A DNA stretch of 64,000 bases, taken from the NCBI GenBank assembly GCA_030052745.1, contig JANBVO010000012.1, positions 310,001 through 374,000 of the forward strand. Direction: 5' to 3'. Below the pieces are notes generated by a model. That model made no database searches. It was given only the letters and a program-made list of their open reading frames with translations, and was not told the origin of the DNA. The DNA comes from Pleurostoma richardsiae (Eukaryota; Ascomycota; Sordariomycetes; Calosphaeriales; Pleurostomataceae). Below, one piece after another: positions 1-11,278 of this stretch. Each line of letters opens with the position of its first letter. Position 1 is the stretch's first letter. The position numbers and the translations under genes were made by a program.

Positions 1-919
1 GACGCTCGCCCGGAAGCCGTCGCCAAACTCATCAAGCTCGTTCACCTCCAGCGGTGGATCCTCTGGGCTCTGGGGGAAGTACGGAGCACATTTCTCGACA
101 TTCGCTTCGTGCGTCTCGGTAAGCATGACGATCACGCCTGGTGACTGGAGCTGCTCGACGACCATGCGCCAGACGTGGTCGATGGAGCTCTGCTTGGGAC
201 CCTGCATGGCGATGTATCGATCGGGGGGTCTGCTCGATGGATCTCCGGGAGAGTTCAGCGTTATCGGCGAGGCGTTGATGTAGTCGATGTGGCCCGGCGG
301 GACCTTCAGCTTGATCCTATTGTTGTGCCACGGCTGGATGTTGACATAGCGGTCGAGTGCCTTCAGATGGGGCCCGGTGACGCGTGCCCACTGGAAATCG
401 GGGGAGGGATTGGTCATCGACTTCATTAGCCGGTTACGCTCGAGCCAGACAATGTCCTGGAACTTCCGGTAGATCTCTGTAGTGAAATCGACTTGTTAGC
501 TTTGCACACTCGTGGCAAGGACCGGCGCTCAAAAGGATGGGTCAGGTGTTACCATCCGTAGACAACGTTAAGAACGCTGGTATCTTGGGCGGCTTCCCAA
601 CTGTCTGTGGTGTCTCGTTGGGCGCGTCCTTCTTCACAGCCAGGGGAGAGCTCGGCGGCCGCTCGCCCGTGCCATCGTGAGAATGTAGAGTAGCAGAAGG
701 GGACTGCGGCAGCGACGCGGGAGGTGGCGAGCGGCCACGTTTTCCGGAGCGATGGAAGTGGAGGTTGCGGAACGGAGACGGCTTCTTGACTGGGACTTGA
801 GGCGGGGGAGGTGCCAGGTTCGGTTCCGGAGTGGTATTGCCAGTTCCCCTGCCGTCGCTGACGGAATCGGATGCAGTCGGGGAATCCTTCTTGTTACGCC
901 GGAAGCGCAGCCGATCCAT
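1..919 (-). CDS. Protein tyrosine phosphatase, classical PTP family (5' part, cut by window edge)
   Basis: Two exons are visible: 919-553 and 476-1, joined over a 76-bp GT-AG intron (donor GTAACA, branch-like GCTAACA, acceptor ACAG). The first 122 residues are basic and Pro/Ser-rich and begin MDRLRFRRNKKD. The second exon opens with the PTP start EIYRKFQDIVWLERNR, then YVNIQPW, HIDYINASPI, RYIAMQGP, a VWRMV helix and VIVMLTE, in the order found in classical PTP domains. About 281 residues are visible. The catalytic HCX5R loop and the rest of the domain lie beyond position 1, so activity cannot be judged. The family removes phosphate from tyrosine; the fungal members closest in style are the Pyp1/Ptp1 MAP-kinase phosphatases (inference). 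The ATG at 919 was chosen because the frame upstream is low-complexity leader. Confidence 0.9.
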
Positions 920-2025
920 CGTGTTATGTGTCAAGTCACCGGCTGCAAAGTGAGAGCAGCGGGCGATGAAGTGAAATGCGACACCGGGGCAAAAGCGCCG
1001 GGCGAGAGCCGTCTCAAAGGGTGACAGGGGAAGGTGTGCCAGGGGACCTAGTTGGGGGCCAAAGGAGGGAAATTGAGACCAGACCGGAAAAGTCGAGGGT
1101 CTACTATTTAGAGAAGTTGAGTGAAGGGTCGGCGTGCGTGAAGCGGGCAAGGCGCGACCGAACAGCTCTTCGAGAGTGAGGTCCGCTGACGACAAAAGCT
1201 GGGGTTGTTGCGGGAGGAGGCACGTGCGAGTGATGATGATTCAAAAAAGAGAGTGACGGTGGTCCGGGTGGAAGAGGGTGAGAAATCAAGACATGATAGT
1301 TGACACCAGACGGTCCCGTGCGAGTCTCGCGAAAGAGGCGCCGCCCGTTGCTGGTTCGGGGGATGGAATAGGGACGTGCAGGAGCAGCAACAAAAAGTTG
1401 TCGTCGCAAAGTGCAAGAAAGTTTGGGGTGAACGCTGGCGATCTTTTGGGCGCTTGGGGTGGAGGGAGGGTGACGTTGGTCGCACCCGAGTGGATTCGAC
1501 AGCTGCCACACCTGCCTTCTTCACCCACTGACAAGTGACAACGGGGCTTTCATTGGTCTAATAAAGAAGCACCTCCTTTACCGCATGCACGCCTACGGAG
1601 TACATAGTACAGTATATAGGTACCTACCGTCCCTGCCTACCTTAGGTACCTACATACATGGCAAGCAAATATCGTCCAGGTCAGCTTCAAGTCAGAGGAG
1701 ATGCCTGGTGCGTATGCAATACCCGGAGAGGTCATATCAAATATCGCTTGCTATGGACGTTAAGCATGTTCATGTACCTAGGGAGCTCTTTGCTGAGACG
1801 GTAGGTACTTATGAAGGAGGGGAGTCCCAATACTGCTTGCTGTTCACACCGAGTCAAATCTGCCGAACCTCCCACCTCATCCGATCCTCCTTTTCCTACA
1901 ACGCCCGACCCAAGGGATGCCATCCAAAAGTGTGCGAGTACAGCTATGGTACAAACTGTTTTTACATCATTACAAGCTCAACGGTAGTGACTGGGAAGCG
2001 GGCACCAGATCCGCACATCAGCCGG
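920..2025. other. Intergenic: phosphatase promoter and 3' region of the FMP25-like gene
   Basis: This region holds the upstream side of the phosphatase gene (minus strand) and the downstream side of the RCC1 gene (minus strand). It contains two copies of the palindrome TAGGTACCTA at 1617-1626 and 1643-1652. Short reading frames in several phases here look like chance frames in a GC-rich leader. No other gene is supported. Confidence 0.6.
1617..1652. repeat. Paired palindrome TAGGTACCTA
   Basis: The 10-bp self-complementary word TAGGTACCTA occurs at 1617-1626 and again at 1643-1652, with related TACCTACC words around it. Variants of the same word recur elsewhere in this window only between genes. 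Confidence 0.7.
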
Positions 2026-3807
2026 TCAAGCGCCCGAATACACGGCGCTCACATATCTTCCGCACTCCACCCGCTGCTCGACGCTCACTTTCCTGCCCTT
2101 GCCTCCCTCGCCCAGCCGCACCGCCTTCCGCGGTGTCACCTGCAACCTCTGCTCCTCCCCAGTGCGTCGACCCTTCGGGTCCTCGCTGTCTAGGGGAGCA
2201 ATGTAGGTCGGTGTGTTGGCGTTGCTGCGCTTGCCAGTTCCCAGCTGGTAGTGCTCATTGCCTCCCCACAGCAAGACGTCCGCACCTAAGTTGGTGTCGT
2301 GGTCCGAGCTGTTGCCCGAGGGGTCGAGGTACGAAGCATTGCCCAGGACGGCAGCACTGTGGGTGCTGCCGACGGACAGGTGAGACAGCCGGATGGGAAC
2401 GACTTTCTGGGCCTTCTCGTTCCATTCAGATAAGTTCGACAGAGCCTTGATCTTCGTTGGGCCGTCTGAGATGTGAGTCCACTTGCCGGTTCCCAGGCTG
2501 CCGTAGATGCCCTCTCCGCAGGCCCAAGTATCAGCAACTACTCTACCGATATCCTTCGGAGCGGAGCCCTTCTCTGATGAGTCTTCGTCGGCAGTCTTAG
2601 TGGCATCGATGGAGAAAAATGAGTTGTCGCCACCAGCTGCTATCGAGGTGACAGTAGGGACGAACCCGGTACCTTTGTATAGCGATTTTAGAGGAAGTAG
2701 CGAAGGGGTGTCGATAGTGGGAACGGTTGCTTCAACTGGGAAGCCCAGCTGGCCAGTCGAGTTGTCTCCAAAGGAGAAGACCTGGCCTTGGGCGTCCAGT
2801 ACCACAGAGTGATAATCGCCTGTAGCTATCTGCTTGACTTGATGGCCCTTGAGCGTGCTGATCTCGTGAGGCTGATCAAATGGTCCTTTCGGTTTAGTCA
2901 ACCAGGTCAGGCCCGGTATGCCCATCTGCCCCTTGGAAGGGAAGTCCTCGGAGCTGGATGCAGTGGAGAAAACACGGCCCTGAGACGTCAGCAGCAGAGC
3001 ATGTTCCAGCCCACTGCTAATATCGATAATCCTCTCGCCCATGTTCAGTTTGCCTGGCTTGAGCAGCCGGTAGCTGATCGATGACGGTCCGGACCAGAAA
3101 GGAAGCCACGAACTCTCACTCTGCTTCTCACCCTTCTCCTGGTCTGCCTTGGACACCGGCAGAGAGAACAAGGACCCCCCAGACGACAATGCAAGGATCC
3201 GATCTTTTGAGATGGCCAGCTTCGTGATATCCTTGCCCTTCAGGGTAACCTCGGGGGTTGAATTTTCCTTGGAGAACGCGGCGCCCCATTGCACCAAGTC
3301 ACCATTTTCGGTGACAGCAGCACCAAAGTTGCTATCGAGCTTCAAGTCGCGTAGAATTTGGCCGTCGAAGTAGGGAATGCTCCGCGGCGTCTTGATTACG
3401 CTCTCGTCCGACTCCGGCGCGACAACCTTGCCACTGTTGGAACCCCAAGCGTAAACACCTGGATGCTCCCAGCTCTTCTTGACTTGTACATTCGGTAGGC
3501 CTGCAGAATCGTCTTTACCTTTCTTCGGCTTCGGCGGCTTCTTCTCGAACTCGATTTCCGCCTTGGGTATCTCGATGGGCTCCTGCTTGCCAAAGACGAC
3601 AGGATATACTGTTGCTGCAACACCGGCAGTGATAGCGACCACTGAGAGACCGAGGAGGGTGCCTCGTCCAAATCTTCGCCGCCTTGGGGGCGGAGCCTGG
3701 ACTCTTGCACTACCGATCGAGCGTAGCCCTTGTGCTGTACGGAAGATGCGAGGAGCGGCGCGGAGCGTGGAGGGCCGCAGCGCAGCGGTTGAGGCCAGAC
3801 CTGCCAT
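2026..3807 (-). CDS. FMP25: RCC1-repeat mitochondrial membrane protein, FMP25-like
   Basis: A single uninterrupted exon encodes 593 residues. The N-terminus is Ala/Arg/Ser-rich and lacks acids, as in a mitochondrial presequence (residues 1-45). One hydrophobic segment follows (about 50-70, LLGLSVVAITAGVAATVYPVV), then a Lys/Pro/Glu linker and a beta-propeller of RCC1-type repeats from about residue 117. The repeats are recognised by GVYAWGSNSG, YHSVVLDAQGQVFSFGDNS, WACGEGIYGSLGTG and VLLWGGNEHYQLGTG. This layout matches yeast Fmp25, an inner-membrane protein implicated in respiratory complex III assembly. The family assignment is good; the role is inferred. It is divergent from the COG3 gene with 416 bp between start codons. 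Confidence 0.85.
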   Translation of the reverse strand: MAGLASTAALRPSTLRAAPRIFRTAQGLRSIGSARVQAPPPRRRRFGRGTLLGLSVVAITAGVAATVYPVVFGKQEPIEIPKAEIEFEKKPPKPKKGKDDSAGLPNVQVKKSWEHPGVYAWGSNSGKVVAPESDESVIKTPRSIPYFDGQILRDLKLDSNFGAAVTENGDLVQWGAAFSKENSTPEVTLKGKDITKLAISKDRILALSSGGSLFSLPVSKADQEKGEKQSESSWLPFWSGPSSISYRLLKPGKLNMGERIIDISSGLEHALLLTSQGRVFSTASSSEDFPSKGQMGIPGLTWLTKPKGPFDQPHEISTLKGHQVKQIATGDYHSVVLDAQGQVFSFGDNSTGQLGFPVEATVPTIDTPSLLPLKSLYKGTGFVPTVTSIAAGGDNSFFSIDATKTADEDSSEKGSAPKDIGRVVADTWACGEGIYGSLGTGKWTHISDGPTKIKALSNLSEWNEKAQKVVPIRLSHLSVGSTHSAAVLGNASYLDPSGNSSDHDTNLGADVLLWGGNEHYQLGTGKRSNANTPTYIAPLDSEDPKGRRTGEEQRLQVTPRKAVRLGEGGKGRKVSVEQRVECGRYVSAVYSGA

Positions 3808-4223
3808 GTTTGAGAGAAGGGCGCTGTAGTCGGCGTCGTGTCCTGCTCTATCTGAAGCAATGGGAAACCATCTGTTTGGTGGACTGCGAGGCTTTTCGTC
3901 GTCTCATCCAGAGCCGGGCCTTTTGCTATGCTGATGAACAAGATTTAGAGACCCTGTGATTGGAAGAGCTAGAAGCTCTTTGTAGCTCGTTATCGATAAG
4001 GCTGGAAGACAAAGACGCCCTGCAAAAGGTCCGTGCCCCCGATGCAAGCTGCCCCACTGCTGGAGCTCTGCACAACTGTCAGGAAGTCGAGCCAGCCTCA
4101 AGAACGGCACACACTAAACGTGTCTTAGGTTGGTTGGCACCTTACCTTACTGAGTCGGTCCAAGGAACCAATTGTCACAGCAGCGCACGAACCCGCCTCT
4201 GCCCTGCCGAGCCGCTTTGGAAG
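3808..4223. promoter_or_regulatory. Divergent promoter between FMP25-like and COG3 genes
   Basis: This stretch separates the two start codons and must hold both promoters. It contains a perfect inverted repeat at 3964-3980 (arms AAGAGCT and AGCTCTT, three-base loop) and a 10-bp palindrome TTATCGATAA at 3990-3999, only 9 bp apart. TATCGATA is an inverted pair of GATA cores, so a GATA factor is one possible ligand (inference). Confidence 0.45.
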
Positions 4224-6770
4224 ATGTATGAAGACTCCTGGTACAGCTTCGTACCAGACTTCCAACACAAACGCGGCACATCTCAGAATCTCGGGCATCG
4301 GCGGCGCCAGTCTCTACTGCAGCAGCCAAATGTGCGTTTCGCCTCGACCTCTCGCGCGCGATGGCGAACCACAGACGCTAACAGATGTGACCAGGGAGCG
4401 AACCAGCAAGACGAGGCCCCAGAGCCTCTAGAGGAGCTCTACGAGGAGGAAGGCCCATGGGAACTCCCTGAAGCGACATTGGCGCGAAGGGCGAAGTCGT
4501 ATTCCGACTTCTACGACATAGTCCGAGAGCACCTCGCAACCAATGCCCCCAAAAAGACCACCAAGGCAAAGCAGAAGAAGAGGCAGGATAAGAGCTGGGA
4601 GGCTTTGGCTTTGCGTGAGCCCGACTATGTTGTCGATGTCCAGGCGCCGCCCTTGTTCGATGCTCTTCAGGATGAATTGTTGGAAGCGAGTCAGCAAGAC
4701 TACATGTAGGTGATTACAGACGAACTCGAGGAATTCCAATGCTAACCTATGATGCAGCCTCTATGGGGACCAGCTGGCCATGACTGAGAGGCACCTCGAT
4801 ACCCTGATAGCCGATACCAATGCAGCCCTAGAGCTGCTTGCTTCTCTATCGGAGTCTTTCCGAGGCGTTGAGGAACAGACGACCTCCTTCAAAGCCCAAT
4901 GTGAGGACATTCTTGAGGAGAAGCAACGCCTGCAGAAGCTTGCGGACGATGTAGGGACCGACCTACATTACTATGCCTACCTTGACAATGCCAGTAGGCG
5001 GCTGAACGCCCCAGGGGCTAGTCGCCTTGTCGATGACGAGACATTCGGGGAGATACTTACAACTCTGGACTCCTGCACAGCATTCATGGAGAAGCATGTA
5101 AGTTTTCGATTCGTCTACTGTCATCTGGCTGCTCTGTCCGCTTCGGCCGGTGTACGAGACGCAGCTAATTTGGAGTAGCCCACCTATCGAGACGCGGAAT
5201 CCTATCTTGCACGGTACCAGTCGCTGTTGACCAAGGCACTGCATCTCTTGGAGGTTGGCTTTACAAACCTCTTGGAGAAGGTTTCTTCCGAGATAGCCAA
5301 ACAGATCGCCGCTACACAGTCGGAGTCTGCTCGGCATGCTCTAGCTTACGGCCGTTTCGAAGAGATGATGAGGGATTCATACGCTCTTATTCCAAATGTG
5401 CAAAGAGTCGTACTGAGCGCATATGATCAAGTCGGCAACGCAGTATCCGGAGGAAACCAAGATATTTACTCCAACACGGCGAATAACATCTTTGGGGCCT
5501 ACATTGCGGCTCGAGACCGTGACTTGCGGCTCATTATCCAGCACGATCTCGACAATCTTGCGAAGGAGGCTAAGGAAGCTTCCGTGGAAACAGCATCGAG
5601 GAATTTTGTGAAGCAGTCTTTCGAGCGGTCCTTCAACGAAGCGATGCTATTTGCGAAGATCTTCGGAGTCGAGCCCCAGTACAGCACAGATCCGAACTCT
5701 GCATTTGTGACATTGAAGTCGCACCAGAGAGTCATGGTCAACGCCACCAATGTCGTCCCCATCGCCACGAACCTGCAGTCTACTTTGCAGGGAGCTGACC
5801 TGCAGACGATTTGCAACATTCTTGGCTGGATCACAAATGAGTACCTCGCTGTAGACTACGATGACGATGAGACCCCCTTTGTGAGGCATTGCCAAGAGCT
5901 CGCCGCAAGGCTTCTCACTGAGCATCTTTGGGCTTTTACAGACGCTACTTTCGAGGCCGAGATTGCAAAGTCGATCTCTCGCGCACCCGTAGTAGCAGAT
6001 GCTCTCAAAATCGGTCCGGTGATCGATGGAGTGGCCTCGTCAAATGCATACCCTACGACGAAGCGAGCGCTCGAGTTGCTGATTATGTTTGACCAGGCGA
6101 TGCCGAAAGAGCGATGTGTAAGTCCACGGATAGAAGCTGCCCCAACATCATTGCTAATGACCTTCGACAACAGCAACGAAACAGTCCTGTCATCTTCAAG
6201 ATCGTAAAGGAGACCATCCACGCTCTCAACCGCGCTGAGGCTCGCGTCAAGGCCAGCAAGAACGGGACAGACTCGGACTTGTTCATGGTCAAGAACCTCC
6301 TCATCCTCAAGAATGAGCTTGTGTCTCTTGAGATTGGCGACGTCCGCAGCCAGGACCCGGGCATGCAGCACTTCGGTCAGATCTGGGAGACACTGAGCCC
6401 TCAGAACCTGATCGGCTACTTCAGCAGCTTCATTCCCGGATCCCTGTGGCCCCGGAACGCTTCGCCGGCGGGCAAACCGCCCAGCACCCCGACCGACCAG
6501 GACGCGAGCGAGCAGCTGGATGAGATGCTGCGACAGTCTATCTACGCGTTCACTCAGCGGTGGGCGACTCTCATCAACGATGCCAGGAAAAGGAAGCTCG
6601 GCGCCAGGCCCCTGGCCAAGGTTGAGCAGGAGCTGGAGAGCATCCTGCAGACGGCGTTCAGCAACCAGCCGGAGGTGATAGGCAAGCTAAAGGAGGCGAT
6701 CCAGCTGAACGCGCAGGCGCAGGACGATGCAAGTAATGGGAAGAAGGGCAACAAGATCACTCGGGTGTAG
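4224..6770 (+). CDS. COG3: Conserved oligomeric Golgi complex subunit 3 (COG3/Sec34)
   Basis: There are four exons: 4224-4705, 4758-5097, 5179-6117 and 6174-6770. All joins keep frame and the introns are 52-81 bp GT-AG. The product is 785 residues. The first ATG giving MYEDSWYSFVP was chosen; the frame is open further upstream but unlike coding sequence. Residues about 160-270 hold the Sec34-like region (LYGDQLAMTERHLDTLI, SFRGVEEQTTSFKAQCEDIL, a coiled coil, then LHYYAYLDNASRRLNAPG), typical of COG3 N-terminal domains. The rest is the helical bundle of CATCHR-family tethers. COG3 is an essential lobe A subunit of the COG complex, which tethers vesicles for retrograde transport within the Golgi. 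Length agrees with fungal COG3. Confidence 0.93.
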
Positions 6771-7273
6771 TAGATGTGCAGAGGAGCGAAAGAGCTGCAT
6801 AGGTACGCATCCTCAAGTATGCACCCCCACCAATGAAGATGGAATCTATTGCGAATTCTAAGCTGCCTCATGGGCCTCGCTGCCGTTGCTGGCGGCTTCG
6901 TCTCGCATAATTGCATGTGGCATTGCTGTATCCAGTCTCCACCCCCCGCTTCTTACCCCCAGAAATTTCTAATCGAGCACGCAATTATGCTCCATATCCG
7001 TATCAGGGCGGACCCGCCATTGACAATAGCTCCCCCCCACACTGATAAAGGGCCCTGCATCCTGGGGAGCTGACCGTCTCTCGTCTCTTTGACATTTTTT
7101 CCTAGAACACCTGCGATATCGGCCGAACAACATCGCCAGCGGTCAGGAGGTGCACCGACAAGACCAATTGGATCGACAGCCTCATCGCCAGGAGCCTCGA
7201 GCAACCGCACACTCTCCCCGACGATATTACGGCGCGCCGACGCAGCGCGGAGCGGGGCCAGGATACGGAAGCT
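6771..7273. other. Intergenic between COG3 and the SLC25 carrier gene
   Basis: Holds the COG3 3' end and the carrier promoter. A C-rich, T-poor stretch near 6940-7050 precedes the carrier leader. No gene or repeat was seen. Confidence 0.5.
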
Positions 7274-8423
7274 ATGGCCGACGCCGCCAACGAATTGGAG
7301 GAGCACCCTCACGGCTCCGGCGCCGCGCAGACGGCCAAGGACTTGTTCGCCGGAGCTGCGGGAGGCGTTGCACAGGTCCTGCTAGGTGAGATTGTCTTAT
7401 GCTGAACCTTGAGCAAGCTCGCCTCCTCTGTTGCACCCAATCTCTGTCTTGGCTTGCGGCGGCGGACTTCTCCGATAGGGCGTGGCAACGAGCCCGTGAC
7501 GAACGAGAACCTTCCTCACACCTCAGGGCTGAAGCTTCCCCCCTTGCGCTGTGCCCCGTACCCGATATGCCACATCCGTACCACTAACACCGCCCTCCCC
7601 GCCAGGCCAACCCTTCGACATAGTCAAGGTCCGCCTCCAGACTTCCACCGCCTACCCTAACGCCCTCAGCGCCGCGGCCTCCATCTGGAAGAACGAGGGG
7701 CCCCTCGCCTTCTACAAGGGCACCCTCACCCCGCTCCTCGGCATCGGCGCCTGCGTCTCCGTCCAGTTCGGCGGCTTCCACGCCGCGCGGCGGTGGTTCG
7801 AGGCGCGCAACGCCGCCGCTGGCAGCCCCTCGCCCACCCTCAGCTACGGGCAGTACTACGCGGCGGGCGCCTTCGCGGGCGTCGCCAACTCCGTCATCTC
7901 CGGGCCCATCGAGCACGTGCGCATCCGGCTGCAGACGCAGCCCCACGGGGCCGGCCGGCTGTACTCGGGGCCGTGGGACTGCGTGCGCAAGATGGGCGCG
8001 CAGTCGGGCGGCGGGGTGCTGCGGGGCCTGTACCGCGGCGAGGCGGTGACGGTGGTGCGCGAGGCGCAGGCGTACGGGGTGTGGTTCCTGGCCTTCGAGT
8101 GGCTGATGAACCGGGACGCGGCGCGGAGCGGCAAGGACCGCAAGGACATACCCGCGTACAAGGTCGCGTTCTACGGCGGGCTGGCGGGCGAGGCGCTGTG
8201 GCTGGCGAGCTACCCGTTCGACGTGGTCAAGAGCAAGATGCAGACGGACGGGTTCGGCGCGGGTAGGCGGTACGCCACCATGGGGGACTGCTTCGCGCAG
8301 ACGTGGAGGGCGGAGGGGATGAGGGGGTTCTGGAAGGGCTTGGGCCCCACGCTGTTGAGGGCCATGCCGGTCAGCGCGGGGACGTTCGCGGTGGTGGAGC
8401 TGACGATGAGGGCGATCAACTGA
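7274..8423 (+). CDS. Mitochondrial carrier (SLC25 family), YMC1/acylcarnitine-carrier-like
   Basis: There are two exons, 7274-7385 and 7606-8423, joined in frame across a 220-bp intron (donor GTGAG, acceptor CCAG), giving 309 residues. The three tandem carrier repeats are clear. Each signature Px[DE]xx[KR] is visible: QPFDIVKVRLQ at the first, GPIEHVRIRLQ at the second and YPFDVVKSKMQ at the third. Each is followed by a Gly-rich stretch (GPLAFYKGT, LRGLYRGE, MRGFWKGLGP). The protein therefore spans the mitochondrial inner membrane with six helices. The start MADAANELEE followed by AKDLFAGAAGGVAQVLLG resembles the yeast Ymc1/Ymc2 and fungal AmcA/Crc1 carriers. The substrate cannot be fixed from sequence (glutamate, acylcarnitine or another organic acid are candidates). 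The third codon position is strongly G/C. Confidence 0.9.
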
Positions 8424-8737
8424 GTTACGTGATGAGGGAGAGATAACGGAAAGGAGGTGATGGCGAGTCAAAGTTGGCATATATGGTCGGCAGATATCTG
8501 AACGCGCGGCATGGAGATATGGAAGCGGGCAGTCTTATATACAGCAACTTTCTGGCAACCAAAAAGCTGATATGGGTAGCGATTCGCACAGGGTAGTTCA
8601 TGCTTTCAACACATGGCACGATGGCAAGTTATACATAGACATATCGCGGCGGGGCGTTTCTTACATAGGATAGTGTCTAATCCATGTACTCATTCATTGA
8701 TACACGCTCACACAATATATCACGGCCGCAGACCCTC
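8424..8737. other. Convergent 3' region between carrier and RINT1/TIP20 genes
   Basis: About 314 bp shared by two 3' ends. It is AT-richer than the flanking coding DNA, and nothing else was seen. Confidence 0.5.
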
Positions 8738-11278
8738 TCAGTCGCTGTTCTCCACCCTCCGCTGCAGGATATTCCTCGCATTTGCCGGCGTGAGCGTCTC
8801 GATGCCCAGCTCCTCCAGCACCTTCTTCGCCTCCGCGTTATCAGTGAAGACGCGGTCGCTGGCCTCCTTGAGCGTGAGCCGGTGCCCGCCCCCTTCTTCC
8901 CCCTCCTCCTCGCCCTGCCCCTCCCGCGGCGGCAGCTCGACCGGGAGGCCCAGCAGCCTGGCGCCGTCCCACAGGCCGGTCAGCGCCCCGGAGCCGCCGG
9001 GGATGTAGCGGTCGACGAGGGCGGCCACGGCGGACAGGTCGCGGGAGAGCTGCGCCGCGCCGAGGGTCGTGAAGTTCTGCCGCATCAGCACCTCGCTCCA
9101 CAGCATGTCCTGCAGCCTGTCGAGGGCCTGGCGCCAGACGCGGCGGAAGGGCGCCGTGCCGAGGGCGCGGGAGAGGAAGTCCAGGTTGCGCTTCATGATC
9201 TATTCGCGATGTGTCAGCGCCTAAAAAGAATGTGGGTTTCCCGAGGGGATGGTTGTCCTCACCTTGAGCGGCTCGTCGAGCTCGGCCGTGATGGCCAGCT
9301 GGAACGGGTCGACCGTCGGGTCCGCGCTGATGGTGGTCCACTGGGCCCGCTGCAGGTAGGGCTTGAATGCCTTCTGGTGGGACTCGACGACGGCGCCGAC
9401 GAGGAACTCCTGGGCGGCCTTCCGCCTCGCGCTGTATGCCGCGATGGTCTCGTCGAAGAGGATGCCGCCGTCGCCGTCCTCCTCCGTGCCGACGGCGGAG
9501 GAGGTGCGATCCTTGACCTGCTCATAGCTCATCCCGCCGGCGAGGTTGCTCTGGTCCTCGGACTTCTTGGCCCTTGCCTGGAGCTGCTCCCAAAGCTCGA
9601 CGAAGAACTTGCTTGCTGTTAGCGCACGAAACTTTTACTCGGCGGGGGACATGTGCTGTGGACATACCTCTTCGTTACTCCAGTCTTTCAAGGTGTTGAC
9701 GACGTGATCTGCGCTACCATAGACCTTGCAAAGAGTCTCGAGAGCACCTGTGCCCTCTAGAGCTGCCATTTGCTCCCTGGTGACCCCATGGAGCGTTCTA
9801 CCAACGGTCGAGGTGAGGGAGTAGTATGCCTCTAAAGAGCCTCGCAAGCGGTCGTGGAATTCATCCAGTATGGCAAGCTGGATGTCAATCAGGAAGCGCA
9901 GCTTGTGCGAGAAGCGACGGACGCGCTGGTACTGGGATGTAACCGACCGCAGGAGATCGGTGACCCGGACAGCTCCGTATGTTGGCTTGGTCTTGCCTGG
10001 GCCGCTGAAATCGTAGTCGATGTTCCTAGCATCTTGCGAGTTCATAATCTTTGCGAACCGCTCTAGAGCAAAGTCCTTTTCGGCCTGGAGCCACTGATCG
10101 AAGTGCTTGTCCAGGATCTCAGACGTCAAGCCGTCCCAGCCCCTCTCTGGGTCGCCACCATCGTAGTTAAATTTCGTCCTGAGATTATCGTCGAACGTCA
10201 TCAACTGCGACAGCAGGTTGCTGAGGAAGCTAGGGTCGCTGAGAGCATCAGGCATCGAGGCGTTCAGCTTCTCTCGCATCACGGGGAGAAGCGAGTTGAT
10301 GAGAGCACAAGTGGGATCCATGTACACCATCATGCTCGAGACTTCAGTGTCCTGGAACTTGGCGGCGAGAATAGGACCGAAGTTCTCCCTGAAGAAATCA
10401 TCCCACTTGTCGACCAGAGCAAGGAACCAGGGGAAGCAATGCGTGCTGATGCTCTCCAGCTTGCTCGTCATCTTGCCCTCGCTCATGAAGTGGAAGCGAA
10501 ATTCCTTCACGAAGATCGAGGCCATGACGTCGATGGGCAGCAGAGTGACGAGACTGCTGGTGTAGAGGACTTCCGGTATCTGCAGGTCCATCAACTTCTC
10601 GAAACACTCGCGCCATTCAGGATCGATCTCTGCCTGCGGATCGACTTTGGGCCAGTTCCTCTTGTCGAGTATGGCTTCAAGCTCAGCCCACATCGTCTTC
10701 TTCATCTCGTCCCAGAGGCTCTCCGCAATGTCCTCAACACGACCGACCAGATGAGCAGCGGCCTCATCTGCCGGACCCTGGAGCTCCCTGAGGTATATGG
10801 CGAGCTGCCGCAGCTTCGTGTAGGGCTCGAGCGCCGCCTTAGGGCTGGCCGGGAGGTGCGCCCTGGCCTCGTTCCGCAGGATCTCGACGTCCTGCAGGAG
10901 CAGCAGGTACTTGTGCGCGAGGTCGACCCTGTGCATCTTCTTCATGGGGACCTCGAGGCGGCGGATGGCCTCGTCGGGGGCGTCGGAGGCGGCGACGATC
11001 CGCAGGCGCACGTCGATGGTGTGCTGCAGGCTCTGGAAGTCGTCGATCTGGCGGGCGAGGGCGGCCTGCCGCTCGTCGGAGACGCGCCGGGCCTCGTCGA
11101 GCTCGCGGGTGGCGTCGTCGAGCTGGGCTTGCAGCTGGCTGCGCTGGACCTCGACGCTGGCGAGGAGGCCGTCCAGGCCGTCCAGGTCGGTCGAGGACTG
11201 CAGCTTGTCGTCGAGGTAGTCCTCGAGGCGGATGTCGGGCTCCGCTGCTTGGAGCGGGAGGCTCGTGGATGCTGCCAT
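8738..11278 (-). CDS. RINT1/TIP20-family vesicle tethering protein
   Basis: There are three exons, 11278-9668, 9607-9263 and 9199-8738, all phase 0, giving 805 residues. The two short introns are 60 and 63 bp. The N-terminal 100 residues form a heptad-rich coiled coil (VQRSQLQAQLDDATRELDEA). From about residue 130 the RINT-1/TIP20 domain follows (MHRVDLAHKYLLLLQDVE, ELEAILDKRNWPKVDP, HCFPWFLALVDKWDDFF, and SHKLRFLIDIQLAILDEFHDR). The family member in yeast, Tip20, is part of the Dsl1 complex at the ER, which captures COPI vesicles from the Golgi; RINT1 is the animal form. The C-terminus carries an acidic insert of Glu/Gly. Acceptor GCAAG at 9608 is a little unusual but is the only in-phase choice. 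Confidence 0.9.
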
